Notes: a model not told the origin generated them from the letters alone. Counted from the first letter of the stretch, positions 23,640 through 32,736 are shown. The stretch is DNA of 64,000 nt from Aulosira sp. FACHB-615 (GCF_014698045.1 NZ_JACJSE010000004.1:62001-126000); one strand, 5' to 3'. Program-made: numbers and translations.

Positions 23640-25475
23640 ATGACAATTAAACAACTATCGCAACTAAATTTAGCTTCTTACACCACCAATAAAACATTTT
23701 ATCCATCTCCCAATGCTTGGGAAGACGAGGTGTTTTATTTTATGATGCTTGACCGATTTTCTGATGGTAAGGAGAATGGATATAAAGATAATTCAGGAAA
23801 TATTGTCTCTAATGGCGTAACTCCCTTATTTGCAGGTGATCAAAATAATGCCACTCGCACACCAGAAGATGCAGCGCGTTGGCGAGAAGCGGGTATAAAA
23901 TACGTTGGCGGGAATCTTAAAGGACTAACTAGTAAAGTCGGATACTTGAAGCGTTTGGGCGTATCTGCAATTTGGATTAGTCCGATTTTTAAGCAGGTAT
24001 CTTTTCAAGAAACATATCACGGCTACGGTATTCAAGATTTCTTAGAAATTAACCCTAAATTCGGCAGTGGTGAAGATTTGCAAGAGTTGGTGCAAACTGC
24101 TCATGCCAATGGTATCTATGTAATTTTAGATATTATCCTTAACCATTCTGGGAATATCTTTAGTTACGCAGATGGGACTGTTAATTACAACGGTACACCC
24201 TCTCAAGTCAAAGGTTTTAATGACGCAACTGGTAAACCTAGCATCCCATTCCGCAAAACTGATCCCAATAATCCCGCAACTTGGCCGCAAGAAAATGATG
24301 CAATTTGGCCTGTAGAATTTCAAGACCCATCTCTATATACTCAAAAAGGACGCATTAGGAATTGGGATGGTTATCCAGAATTTTTAGAAGGAGATTTTGA
24401 GGATTTAAAAGATATTCGTCATGGTTTTGGTGGACTGGATGATTATGTCCCATCTCCTTCCCTGAAATATCTGGCTCAGGTGTATAAATATTGGATAGCC
24501 TACGCAGATGTTGATGGTTTCCGCATTGATACTGTCAAACACATGGATAAAGGCGCAACGCGCATTTTTGCTTCGATGATTCATGAGTTTGCCCAAAGTA
24601 TTGGTAAAGAAAGATTCTTTTTGGTTGGTGAAATTACTGGCGGAAGAAGGAGAGCATTTGAAACTTTAGAGGAGACAGGTTTAGATGCTGCTTTAGGTGT
24701 TGATGAGATTCCTGACAAACTGGAATATTTGGTGAAAGGATATCGTAACCCTAGAGATTACTTTAGTTTGTTCCGTAATTCTTTACTGGTACAGAAAGAA
24801 TCTCACATTTGGTTTAGAGATAAGGTCGTGACGATGTTCGACGACCATGACCAAGTACGTAAGGGACAAAACAAAGCCAGATTTTGTGCAGATAAAGATG
24901 CGACAAAAGTAGTACTGAACGCTTTAGCACTCAACGCTTTAACGCTGGGTATCCCTTGTATTTATTATGGTACAGAACAAGGTTTTGATGGACATGGAGA
25001 TAGCGATCGCTATTTGCGCGAGTCTATGTTTGGCGGTGAATTTGGCGCATTTGCTACTAAAGGCGTTCACTTCTTTAACGAAGACAATTACATTTATCAA
25101 GAAATTTCCCAAATTCTCAAAATTAGAAGCACGAAGAAAGCTTTAAGTCGTGGTCGTCAATATCTCCGTCCGATTTCTGGTGATGGCGTAAACTTTGGTT
25201 TACCCCAAATCATCGGTAATGAAATTCGTTCTGTTGTCCCTTGGTCTCGTATTCTCAGCGACCAAGAAATAGTCGCAGCTATCAATACCGACTATGATCA
25301 ACCTCGTGAAGCTTGGGTGACGATTGATAACGAATTACACAATGAAGGTGATTTCCTAACTTGCATTTACTCTACCGATAAACAACAAGTCGGTCAAACA
25401 GTGAAAGTTGCAGCCAGGAATGGGAAAGCGGTGAAAATTACTGTCCCTGCGGCTGGGTTTGTTATTTACGAATAA
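23640..25475 (+). CDS. Alpha-amylase family (GH13) protein
   Basis: 611 residues, no signal peptide, so probably cytoplasmic glycogen or maltodextrin metabolism. The four GH13 regions are visible: region I LDIILNHSGN, region II DGFRIDTVKH with nucleophile Asp297, region III LVGEITGG with acid/base Glu331, and region IV FDDHD with Asp404. A long insertion between regions I and II (PSQVKGFNDATGKPSIPF to KDIRHGFGGLDDYVPSP) and the DRFSDGKENGY beginning place it among GH13 subfamilies acting on alpha-glucans; the precise specificity (amylase, neopullulanase or similar) is unclear. Single gene, start ATG at 23640; an AT-rich hairpin (GAGCGTATATA...TATACGCTC near 25508-25536) follows and may end transcription. 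Confidence 0.92.
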   Translation: MTIKQLSQLNLASYTTNKTFYPSPNAWEDEVFYFMMLDRFSDGKENGYKDNSGNIVSNGVTPLFAGDQNNATRTPEDAARWREAGIKYVGGNLKGLTSKVGYLKRLGVSAIWISPIFKQVSFQETYHGYGIQDFLEINPKFGSGEDLQELVQTAHANGIYVILDIILNHSGNIFSYADGTVNYNGTPSQVKGFNDATGKPSIPFRKTDPNNPATWPQENDAIWPVEFQDPSLYTQKGRIRNWDGYPEFLEGDFEDLKDIRHGFGGLDDYVPSPSLKYLAQVYKYWIAYADVDGFRIDTVKHMDKGATRIFASMIHEFAQSIGKERFFLVGEITGGRRRAFETLEETGLDAALGVDEIPDKLEYLVKGYRNPRDYFSLFRNSLLVQKESHIWFRDKVVTMFDDHDQVRKGQNKARFCADKDATKVVLNALALNALTLGIPCIYYGTEQGFDGHGDSDRYLRESMFGGEFGAFATKGVHFFNEDNYIYQEISQILKIRSTKKALSRGRQYLRPISGDGVNFGLPQIIGNEIRSVVPWSRILSDQEIVAAINTDYDQPREAWVTIDNELHNEGDFLTCIYSTDKQQVGQTVKVAARNGKAVKITVPAAGFVIYE

Positions 25476-25790
25476 GTTTCTCTTTACTGCCAATTTTCTC
25501 TCCTCGTAGAGCGTATATATATATGTATATACGCTCTTTTATTATTGGCATTGGGGGAGCGATCGCAATTACCAAACTTTTGCAACTAAAATATTTTTGG
25601 GATAAATGTTATATGCAAAAATAACTAACTTGATCATACAATTTTTCACGGAAACACAAAATTCATCTCGTTCCCAACATTTCCTCATTCCATCTCTGAC
25701 TAACTACAGTGTAAACTGAAAACACTTGGTATAAAATGTCTTTTTTGCTCATCAAATTCTCTCGAAAAAATAAAATATTACAATTTCAAA
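25476..25790. other. Intergenic region with AT-rich hairpin
   Basis: Near 25508-25536 GAGCGTATATATA pairs with TATATACGCTC and is followed by TTTTATTATT, a plausible terminator for the amylase gene. The rest up to 25790 is AT-rich and probably contains the promoter for the phytochrome-type kinase; no gene is supported. Confidence 0.55.
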
Positions 25791-28766
25791 ATGACCGATT
25801 TAGATACGATGACTGTCATTGACTGCGATCAGGAACCAATCAACATTCCTGGTTATATTCAACCCTTTGGTGTCCTGTTAGCTTTGGAATTACCACACCT
25901 TAAGATTCTACAAGCTAGTGAAAATACAAGTGAATTTTTTGGGATTTCCGCAGCCGATTTAATTGGAAATAATTTAACATTACTTTTCGCTTCAAAGCAA
26001 GTACAATCGATTATTGATGCTCTGCAACAAGAAGTTTTACCATTTGTGCATTTGTTGGAATTAAAATCTGAACTATCCCAATTTCTTGGAGAAAATGCAC
26101 CCAAATTTTTTCTTGCAACCATCCAGCGATCGCAAAATATTTTTATCTTAGAATTAGAACCACGCTCACATACACAAAATAGTCAATTTTTTGGTTATTG
26201 TCATCTTTTAGAACAAACAGTTTCCCAAATAACCAATGCTAAAAATTCCCTAGAACTATTTCAAATTATTGTCAAAGAAGTCAGAAAAATTACCCAATTT
26301 GATCGGGTTATGCTCTATAGATTAGAAGCAGACTACAGTGGAGTTGTGATTGCCGAAGATAAGCTCAGTCATCTCGAAAGTTATTTAGACTTACATTATC
26401 CAGCTTCAGATATTCCCGCCCAAGCCAGACAACTTTACTACGAAAAATATTTACGCTTAATTCCCGACATCAATTATCAGCCAGTCAAGTTAATTCCCTC
26501 TCATCCACTCTTAGATTTAAGTACAGTAACATTAAGAAGCGTTTCACCCTGGCATATAGAATATTTGCAGAATATGGGTGTCACCGCAACTTTGTGTATT
26601 TCCCTGATCAATGAAAATCGGCTTTGGGGGATGATTGCTTGTCACCATCATACACCTAGAAATGTTGATTATGAAATTCGCAAAATTTGTGAATTTATTG
26701 GGCAGTTTGCCTCAGTTCAATTAATCAATCAACAAGAAAGAGAACTAAATTTTTACCGCCAAAAAGTTAAAATAATTCAAGAACAACTCAGACAAGCATT
26801 ATCTAATAAGTTAGACTATATTGGCAATGTTTTTAAACGCAACAAATCTAATTTGTTAAATTTAGTGCAAGCTCAAGGTGTTGCCATATTATTAGAAGAA
26901 CAATTAACTTTAATTGGGCAAACCCCCTCAGAAAGTGATATCCGAAAGCTAATAACCTGGCTTGCTGATCAACAACGACAAGAAGTTTTTTACACTGACT
27001 CATTACCACAACTCTATCCTCCGTCCAGAAAATTTAAAAATAAAGTTAGTGGTATTCTCGCCATTTCAATTTTCCTGAATCACAGGTCTTATCATATTAT
27101 TTGGTTACGCCCTGAGCAAGTCCAGACTGTGAATTGGGCGGGGAATCCGCAAGCATCAATTTCTCTAGCTACAGATAATACTTTACGTCTGACTCCCCGT
27201 AAATCATTTGAACTGTGGAAACAAACAGTTAAAAATAAATCCTATCCCTGGCAAGCATTTGAAATTGAAGTTGCACAGGAAATGAAGAATAATTTGATGT
27301 TAGCAGCTTTAGAATTTTCCCATGTAGCACTTCAGCAAGCAGCCGAGCAAGCCGAAATTGCTAACCGTGCCAAAAGCCAGTTTTTAGCTAAAATGAGTCA
27401 TGAATTGCGTACACCACTCAATGCTATCTTAGGTTTCACCCAAATTATGACTCGTAATAGCTCTTTGTCGCAAAATGACCGAGAACATTTAGACATTATT
27501 AGTCGTAGTGGTGAACATTTATTAGCTTTAATTAATGATGTTTTAGAAATGTCAAAAATTGAAGCGGGGCAACTCACTTTAAATGAAAGCTACTTTGATT
27601 TATATCGATTAATTTTTTCAATTCAAGAAATGTTTGCCCTCAAAGCTTCTGATAAAGGAATAAACATCATTACAGAGTTTAGTCCAGAGGTAAATCAATA
27701 TGTTTGTGGTGATGAAGGTAAACTGCGACAAATATTAATTAACTTACTGGGCAATGCCATTAAATTTACAGTGGTTGGTTATGTGGCGCTGCGAGTTTCC
27801 TATGCTAAATATGCCAAAGAATCGGGTAAGGTAATTGTAGAATTTGTGGTAGAAGATACTGGCCCTGGCATTACCACCGAAGATTTAGAGTTAATTTTTG
27901 AAGCATTTGCACAAGCTAAAGGTGGCAGACAATTTATGCAAGGTACAGGCTTGGGACTAGCCATTAGCCGTCAGTTTGCCAGATTAATGGGGGGCGATGT
28001 TCACGCTCAAAGTATCTTCGGACAAGGCGCAACTTTTACTTGTAGCGTGCAGATGACTATCGCCGAAAAACTGGATGTTTTACCTGCTACCCAAGTTACT
28101 AGGCGAGTTATTAGTTTAAAACCTGGTCAACCTCGATATCGAATTTTAATTGTTGAGGATGTTTTAGAAAATCGGCAGTTAATGGTAAAGCTGCTGAAAT
28201 CTGTCGGTTTTGAGGTCTGTGCAGCCGAAAATGGTCTGATGGCTGTTGATATCTGTAAAGCTTGGCAACCCCATCTAATTTTGATGGATATACAAATGCC
28301 TGTGATGAATGGTTATGAGGCAACTAAACAAATTCGCGCTCATAATCAAAACCAAATTTTAGCAATTATCGCGTTGACTGCCAGTGCTTTTGTTGAAGAT
28401 AGAGAAGTGATTTTACAAATAGGTTGTGATGATTTTGTGGCTAAACCTTTTGAAGAAACCGTTCTGTTGGAAAAAATGGCACAATATCTCGGCGTGCGCT
28501 ATGTTTATGCGGAAAATCATCAGCCAAAATTCCCAGAATCTAAACATCAATCACAAAAATTAACAACCTCTGATTTGGCAGATATGCCAGCAAGTTGGCT
28601 GGCTCAAGTTTATGAAGCGGCATTAATTATTGATGATGAAAAGCTTTATCAACTTTTCCAAGAAATTCCTGCCAGTAAGTATCAACTTGCAGAGGCTTTA
28701 AAAGATTTAGTTGATAATTTTCATTTAGAGACAATTATTAATTTGCTAAAAGATATTTTAGATTAA
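25791..28766 (+). CDS. Bacteriophytochrome hybrid histidine kinase
   Basis: 991 residues. PAS_2 domain (about 10-115) starts with VIDCDQEPINIPGYIQPFG, where Cys12 is at the biliverdin-attachment position of bacteriophytochromes. The GAF domain (about 140-320) has YPASDIPAQARQLYY (Asp207), LRSVSPWHIEYLQNMGV (His255) and MIACHH; the Cph1-type GAF cysteine is replaced by Trp254. The PHY domain (about 330-510) carries the tongue motif PRKSF. HisKA follows with AKMSHELRTPLNA (His537), an intact HATPase (GNAIKFTV, EDTGPGI, GTGLGLAIS) and a receiver domain with ILIVED and phosphoacceptor Asp833. A short C-terminal helical region of the kind seen in cyanobacterial hybrid kinases ends the protein. It should sense red/far-red light. 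A damaged response-regulator gene follows 21 bp downstream. Confidence 0.93.
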   Translation: MTDLDTMTVIDCDQEPINIPGYIQPFGVLLALELPHLKILQASENTSEFFGISAADLIGNNLTLLFASKQVQSIIDALQQEVLPFVHLLELKSELSQFLGENAPKFFLATIQRSQNIFILELEPRSHTQNSQFFGYCHLLEQTVSQITNAKNSLELFQIIVKEVRKITQFDRVMLYRLEADYSGVVIAEDKLSHLESYLDLHYPASDIPAQARQLYYEKYLRLIPDINYQPVKLIPSHPLLDLSTVTLRSVSPWHIEYLQNMGVTATLCISLINENRLWGMIACHHHTPRNVDYEIRKICEFIGQFASVQLINQQERELNFYRQKVKIIQEQLRQALSNKLDYIGNVFKRNKSNLLNLVQAQGVAILLEEQLTLIGQTPSESDIRKLITWLADQQRQEVFYTDSLPQLYPPSRKFKNKVSGILAISIFLNHRSYHIIWLRPEQVQTVNWAGNPQASISLATDNTLRLTPRKSFELWKQTVKNKSYPWQAFEIEVAQEMKNNLMLAALEFSHVALQQAAEQAEIANRAKSQFLAKMSHELRTPLNAILGFTQIMTRNSSLSQNDREHLDIISRSGEHLLALINDVLEMSKIEAGQLTLNESYFDLYRLIFSIQEMFALKASDKGINIITEFSPEVNQYVCGDEGKLRQILINLLGNAIKFTVVGYVALRVSYAKYAKESGKVIVEFVVEDTGPGITTEDLELIFEAFAQAKGGRQFMQGTGLGLAISRQFARLMGGDVHAQSIFGQGATFTCSVQMTIAEKLDVLPATQVTRRVISLKPGQPRYRILIVEDVLENRQLMVKLLKSVGFEVCAAENGLMAVDICKAWQPHLILMDIQMPVMNGYEATKQIRAHNQNQILAIIALTASAFVEDREVILQIGCDDFVAKPFEETVLLEKMAQYLGVRYVYAENHQPKFPESKHQSQKLTTSDLADMPASWLAQVYEAALIIDDEKLYQLFQEIPASKYQLAEALKDLVDNFHLETIINLLKDILD

Positions 28767-28787
28767 TTAAAATTAAACCAATAAATT

Positions 28788-29207
28788 ATGTCTTTATCAA
28801 AATTGACAATTGATTCTGCTTTGATTTTACTCATTGATGATACACCAGATAATTTGCGTTTATTAGCAAAAATCCTGGAAGCTCATGGATTTAAGGTCAA
28901 AAAAACTGTCAGTGCTAAGATGGCAATTCAAGCTGCACAGCTAGAACCACCTGATTTGATTTTACTTGATATTAACATGCCAGAAATCAGTGGGTATGAA
29001 GTATGTCAACAATTAAAACGGCAAGAAAAAACTGCTAATATTCCTATAATTTTTATTAGTGCGTTAGACCAAATTACAGATAAAATTAAAGCTTTTGAAC
29101 TAGGTGGAGTAGATTACATTACTAAACTGCACTCAGTTGGAAAAGTGCTTGCATGTGAGTCAGAGATAGTATGGCGGAAGGGGAGACAAGGGAGACAAGG
29201 GAGATAA
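28788..29207 (+). pseudogene. Response regulator, truncated after the receiver lysine
   Basis: The first 113 residues are a normal receiver domain: ALILLIDDTPDNLRLLAKIL, phosphoacceptor Asp61 in LILLDINMPEISGYEV, the SA in FISALD and Lys113 in GGVDYITK. At this lysine the family continues with PF...E.V.AR, but here the frame switches to LHSVGKVLACESEIVWRKGR and ends in a GRQGRQGR repeat encoded by GGGAGACAAGGGAGACAAGG. The last helix of the receiver and any output domain are lost. It lies just behind the bacteriophytochrome gene and was probably its partner (or the start of a second hybrid kinase). Confidence 0.8.
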
Positions 29208-29215
29208 AAGTTTAT

Positions 29216-29539
29216 TTAGTTGCTTTTTGGTTTGGCTGAGAACTGCTGTATTAATAGTTGCACAGCTAGAGCGATTAAACCGATCGCTACTATCCCAAAT
29301 ATGCCGCTACCTAAAGCAACTATCCCCACAACTAAGGTGCGTACCGCAGAGGAAATCTTGATGACGAGTTCATTTTGAGAATGGAGTGGTTTGCTGGCGA
29401 AGTTAGTAGCGATCGCAATCATCAGCGAATATAAAGTATATGCTAATCCACTAGAAATGATTGCGCCTGTAATGCAGCGTAGTGGTGATACTTCAGTTGG
29501 TGTTGTGGTTTCTTGGGGTGTGATATTTTGGTCACTCAT
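29216..29539 (-). CDS. DUF3082-family membrane protein
   Basis: 107 residues from the ATG at 29539 (the frame extends 13 codons further to 29578, but the homologous region begins later). Two hydrophobic helices: CITGAIISSGLAYTLYSLMI and LVVGIVALGSGIFGIVAIGL with VALAVQLLIQQF-like end. The pattern RC..GA..S..LAY.LY...IA..FA.KP....N.....I.SAVRTLVVG is that of the cyanobacterial/plastid DUF3082 family. Function unknown. Its 3' end faces the broken response regulator. Confidence 0.8.
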   Translation of the reverse strand: MSDQNITPQETTTPTEVSPLRCITGAIISSGLAYTLYSLMIAIATNFASKPLHSQNELVIKISSAVRTLVVGIVALGSGIFGIVAIGLIALAVQLLIQQFSAKPKSN

Positions 29540-29660
29540 ACAATCAGAAAAATTCCATCGCGTCTCAGCTATGTCCACAATTGTATCTTGCTTGCTGCAT
29601 TAATCTGAATATACCCATACAGACATATCTGAACTGTCCCAATATCAGCAATTAGATACA

Positions 29661-30008
29661 TTGGACTGGGATGTGTCTGAATGTTTTAATTGGATTAAAC
29701 AACTCCCAGCGAAAATTATGGACAATACATTAGTCGATAAAACCTTCCGTGATCGCAATGGTAATATTGTCATTGCTCAAATGCCAAACTTACCTCTGAT
29801 TGTGTGGTTTGTCACAAGTATATTGTCGCTAATTTTGTCGACTGGGAAAATCCATCTAGTGTTTGATACCCTGGCGACTGGCTCTTTGTTTACTTGGGCT
29901 TGGCTAGAATTGTTTGAAGGTGTAAATTATTTTCGCAGAGCTTTAGGACTTGTTGTCTTGCTTGGTATTGTTGCATTCAAAGTTCAGAATCAGTTTGGCT
30001 TAGTTTGA
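29661..30008 (+). CDS. Conserved hypothetical membrane protein
   Basis: 115 residues. A polar N-terminus with IMDNTLVDKTFRDRNGNIVI is followed by three hydrophobic segments: NLPLIVWFVTSILSLILSTG, KIHLVFDTLATGSLFTWAWL and ALGLVVLLGIVAFKVQ. The GNIVIAQMPN beginning and the topology recur in cyanobacterial small membrane proteins of unknown function. A start at the ATG at 29718 (MDNTL) is a reasonable alternative because the first 19 residues are not obviously conserved. The convergent ispE gene follows after a repeat cluster. Confidence 0.65.
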   Translation: MDWDVSECFNWIKQLPAKIMDNTLVDKTFRDRNGNIVIAQMPNLPLIVWFVTSILSLILSTGKIHLVFDTLATGSLFTWAWLELFEGVNYFRRALGLVVLLGIVAFKVQNQFGLV

Positions 30009-30029
30009 ACAAACACTTTTTACTTTTTA

Positions 30030-30200
30030 CCGTACTGAGTGCTGAGTAAGAAAAAGAGGAAGGAAGCACTTTCGCACTCAGTAAATTCCCCGTCCCTTGT
30101 GGGTGGAATCTTATAATCAGGAGAAGGTTGATACCACGATGAATTGTGGACGGTCTTTCAACTCAGCACTCAGCACTTTCAACTCAGCACTCTTCACTTT
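30030..30200. repeat. GTGCTGAGT-type repeat cluster
   Basis: Plus-strand TACTGAGTGCTGAGTAAG near 30032-30050 and reverse complements ACTCAGCACTCAGCAC and CAACTCAGCACTC near 30160-30195 flank a spacer. The arms can pair. It lies between the convergent 3' ends of the membrane protein gene and ispE and probably terminates transcription from both sides. Confidence 0.7.
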
Positions 30201-31148
30201 TTAAGATGCTATCTGAATGCCGTGTGTAATGGTGTGAGTCACAAACAATTCTAAATCTTCGTCGGGAATTGTTTCTCTGATAAATTGTTTGACTGCTTGT
30301 GCTTGGGGTTCCGACTCGACAATTGCAAACACACTCGGCCCAGAACCAGACATCATAGTTCCGAGAACTCCTGGTTGAGTTGCAAACAGTTCTCGCAGTT
30401 GCATGACTTGAGAATAAGCAGGTAAAACTACACGCTCTAAATCATTGTGCAGTTTTTGAGCAATTTCTGTTGCCTCTTTACGAACTATTGCTTGGACTAT
30501 TTCACCGGAATGAACTGCGGCTGCACGCGCGGCTAAATCTTCGGTGTCTTTGAGATATGTATGACCAAATTCTTGACGATAGGTTTTGTATGCCCAAGGG
30601 GTAGATACTTCTAGGCTACGATATTTCGCCAATACTATATATATATGATCTAAATTTGGTAGTGGTGCGAGTTGTTCACCTCTACCTGTAGCGATCGCTG
30701 TTCCACCTGCCACACAAAATGGTATATCTGAACCTAAAGTAGCACCCAACTCTTCAATTTCGGTTTGAGTCAGTCCCAAGTTCCACAATAAATCTATCCC
30801 GACTAATACCGCCGCCGCGTTTGTGGAACCTCCCGCCAACCCAGCCGCGACAGGAATATTTTTCTCTAATGTAATTTCCACTCCACCATATTTCGCCGCC
30901 GCTTCGGGAAATTGTTTGGTCATTAATTCGGCGGCGCGATATACGAGATTAGTTTTATCGGTGGGGACTTGGGGATGGTTACAGTGGACGCGAATAATTT
31001 GTTCACTGATGGCGCGGACAGAAATTTTGTCGGCGAGGTCGATGCTTTGCAATATCATGACTAACTCATGATAACCATCAGCGCGATCGCCAATGATTTC
31101 CAGATACAAATTAATTTTGGCAGGAGCGATGAGGGTGTAACTACGCAT
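30201..31148 (-). CDS. ispE: 4-diphosphocytidyl-2-C-methyl-D-erythritol kinase
   Basis: GHMP-family kinase of the MEP isoprenoid pathway; phosphorylates the 2-hydroxyl of CDP-ME. 315 residues. Signatures are APAKINLYLEIIGDRADGYH, VPAAGLAGGSTNAAAVLVG-like NIPVAAGLAGGSTNAAAVLV (ATP loop), LGSDIPFCVAGGTAIATGRG and LGTMMSGSGPSVFAIVE (third GHMP motif). It overlaps the upstream rsmA gene by 8 bases, forming an rsmA-ispE operon as in many cyanobacteria. Start ATG at 31148. Confidence 0.96.
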   Translation of the reverse strand: MRSYTLIAPAKINLYLEIIGDRADGYHELVMILQSIDLADKISVRAISEQIIRVHCNHPQVPTDKTNLVYRAAELMTKQFPEAAAKYGGVEITLEKNIPVAAGLAGGSTNAAAVLVGIDLLWNLGLTQTEIEELGATLGSDIPFCVAGGTAIATGRGEQLAPLPNLDHIYIVLAKYRSLEVSTPWAYKTYRQEFGHTYLKDTEDLAARAAAVHSGEIVQAIVRKEATEIAQKLHNDLERVVLPAYSQVMQLRELFATQPGVLGTMMSGSGPSVFAIVESEPQAQAVKQFIRETIPDEDLELFVTHTITHGIQIAS

Positions 31149-31983
31149 CTTGAGTGCTGAGTGCTGAGTTAAAAGTGCTGAGTAGGTTACTCAGAGTGAC
31201 CCATTGCTGAGTGCTGATTTCTTCAGCCCTAGCTTGGGGATTTATTTCTAATTGTTCCAGTAATTGGGTCAGGCGATCGCGGTCAATTACAGATTGCAAG
31301 TTGTTCCGCAACATTTTGCGCTTTGACCCAAAACCTAACTTTACCAGATTCTCTAATCTGCGTGGGTCGTTAGCTAAAGTTTCTAGTTGACGCGGACGCA
31401 ACCTAACAACAGCCGAGTCTACTTTTGGCGCTGGGTAAAATGCACTAGCTGGAACTGGACAAATTAACTCACATTCTGCTAGATACTGCACCCTAACTGA
31501 TAAAGCGCCAAAGGTTTTTGACCCAGCTTTAGCATACAATCTTTCTGCTACTTCTTTCTGAATTAATAGCACAATGGAATCGAATGGTTTGGGGTTAGGA
31601 TTGGCGATTGTTCCTAATAATTTTTCGATGATTGGCCCAGTAATATTGTAAGGAATATTCGCCACTACTTTATTCGCATTTTGAAATTTGGGAAACGCTG
31701 TTAAATTCGCTGCTAAATCTAACTCCAAAAAATCACCTTGTAATAATAAAAAATTCTCTTTACTTCCTAATTCTTTGACTAATAACTTACATAAATCTCT
31801 ATCAATTTCGACTGCTACTAAAGCTTCTACCAAAGGTAATAAACGCCGAGTCAAAATGCCTGTACCCGGCCCAATTTCCAGGATTCGGTCATTTGTACTA
31901 CAATCTGCCGCCTGCACTATTGCGTTGAGTACCTTGTCACTTTTGAGCCAATGTTGAGCAAAAACCTTGCGCGGTCGTACCAT
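31141..31983 (-). CDS. rsmA: 16S rRNA (adenine(1518)-N(6)/adenine(1519)-N(6))-dimethyltransferase
   Basis: Dimethylates two adjacent adenines of the 3' hairpin of 16S rRNA; also called KsgA. 280 residues. Visible motifs: KVFAQHWLKSDKVLNAIVQA, ILEIGPGTGILTRRLLPLVE (SAM loop), VVANIPYNITGPIIEKLLG (catalytic NIPY), IVLLIQKEVAERL, VPASAFYPAPKVDSAVVRLR and GFGSKRKMLRNNL. The last residues, NLLSTFNSALSTQDA, are encoded by copies of the GTGCTGAGT-type repeat and are unlikely to be ancestral. Translationally coupled to ispE. Confidence 0.96.
   Translation of the reverse strand: MVRPRKVFAQHWLKSDKVLNAIVQAADCSTNDRILEIGPGTGILTRRLLPLVEALVAVEIDRDLCKLLVKELGSKENFLLLQGDFLELDLAANLTAFPKFQNANKVVANIPYNITGPIIEKLLGTIANPNPKPFDSIVLLIQKEVAERLYAKAGSKTFGALSVRVQYLAECELICPVPASAFYPAPKVDSAVVRLRPRQLETLANDPRRLENLVKLGFGSKRKMLRNNLQSVIDRDRLTQLLEQLEINPQARAEEISTQQWVTLSNLLSTFNSALSTQDA
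31147..31190. repeat. GTGCTGAGT repeat inside the 3' end of rsmA
   Basis: TTGAGTGCTGAGTGCTGAGT at 31150-31169 and AAAGTGCTGAGTAGG just after it lie within the coding end of rsmA, immediately next to the ispE start. The same unit occurs in the intergenic clusters at 2338 and 30030. Confidence 0.8.
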
Positions 31984-32138
31984 CTATTTCTCTTGTCCTG
32001 TAATGTTTTGAGCGTTTAACGAAAAATCCATTTCTTACTTTTTGCTTACTTTTAAATGTTGTTTTTTATAACGGATAGTAGATTTTAGATTGACATTACA
32101 AAAAAATGTGGTATTGGTTGATGTTCAAAAGCTATCTC

Positions 32139-32215
32139 CCGTAGGTTGGGTGGAGCGACAGCGTAACCCAACAAATGATACGCCGAAAAAGGCACAATTT
32201 CTCAACTACAAAAAT
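32139..32215. repeat. Dispersed repeat (GTAGGTTGGGTGGAG...ACTACAAAAAT), copy 1
   Basis: Contains GTAGGTTGGGTGGAGCGACA, GTAACCCAACAAATGATACG, then TTTCTCAACTACAAAAAT. Parts recur at 36916-36968 (ACCCAACAAAATAATACGCC, TTTCTCAACTACAAAAATA) and, in reverse order and complement, at 46427-46631. No coding capacity. The remainder of 31984-32238 holds nothing I can identify. Confidence 0.65.
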
Positions 32216-32238
32216 GAACGCTGCAATTTAAATTTATC

Positions 32239-32463
32239 GTGTTGCTTTTGATATCTGTTGTGCGTCTCCAACGCCACCTACAAAGATTAATCTTTACTGC
32301 AATTTCTTTAGATGATATGAAAATACCTCTCGGTAATAAATTAGAAGCATTACAAAGTGACAGAGAAGGTCAGAACAGTATTAGAATTAACAAGCAATAT
32401 CGAATATGTTTTGTGTGGACAAATGAAGGAGCTTGTGAAGTAGAAAATCATGAGAATACCTAA
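32239..32463 (+). pseudogene. HigB/RelE-type toxin remnant (N-terminus lost)
   Basis: The segment ISLDDMKIPLGNKLEALQSD then REGQNSIRINKQYRICFVWT is a clear match to HigB-family plasmid-maintenance toxins (SLDDLR.PPGN.LEALKGDR.GQ.SIRIN.Q.RICF.W). The family's first 30 or so residues are not present in frame; only part of a helix (LQRHLQRLIFTA) is left before a GTG. It ends 14 bases inside the next gene, the usual HigB-HigA overlap. Probably inactive. Confidence 0.75.
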
Positions 32464-32608
32464 ATATCGTCCTCCTAGTCATCCTGGAGAAATTTTACTC
32501 AAAGACTTTCCTGAACCACTAGAAATATCGCTAACTGAACTGGCTCAAGCAATGCACTTACCCAGAAAGAACAAGTTACTTGATGATTTATCTTACGAGA
32601 AATTATAG
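32450..32608 (+). pseudogene. HigA antitoxin remnant (C-terminus lost)
   Basis: 52 codons reading MRIPKYRPPSHPGEILLKDF then PEPLEISLTELAQAMHLPRK. This is the beginning of a HigA-type XRE antitoxin (R.PT.HPGE.L..DFL...G.S..ELA..L.V.R), but after the first helix-turn-helix helix it degenerates into NKLLDDLSYEKL and stops; the recognition helix and the remaining 45 or so residues are absent. With the preceding HigB remnant it marks a decayed higBA locus. Confidence 0.78.
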
Positions 32609-32703
32609 CGATCGCACTTCATCATCACCAGCTACTCTACAGGGTATCAGCGTTCGACTTCCATATTAGCTAAATCTGCATTCGATAAAACAGGTGTACT
32701 GAA

Positions 32704-32736
32704 AGATCCCCGACTTCTCAAAGAAGTCGGGGATCT
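32704..32736. repeat. Palindromic hairpin repeat (CCCCGACTTCT family)
   Basis: AGATCCCCGACTTCT (32704-32718) with its perfect complement (32722-32736) and loop CAA. Located between the HigBA remnant and the Pepco/trypco-like gene; may act as a transcription barrier. Same family as 5527, 16930 and 46990. Confidence 0.75.
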
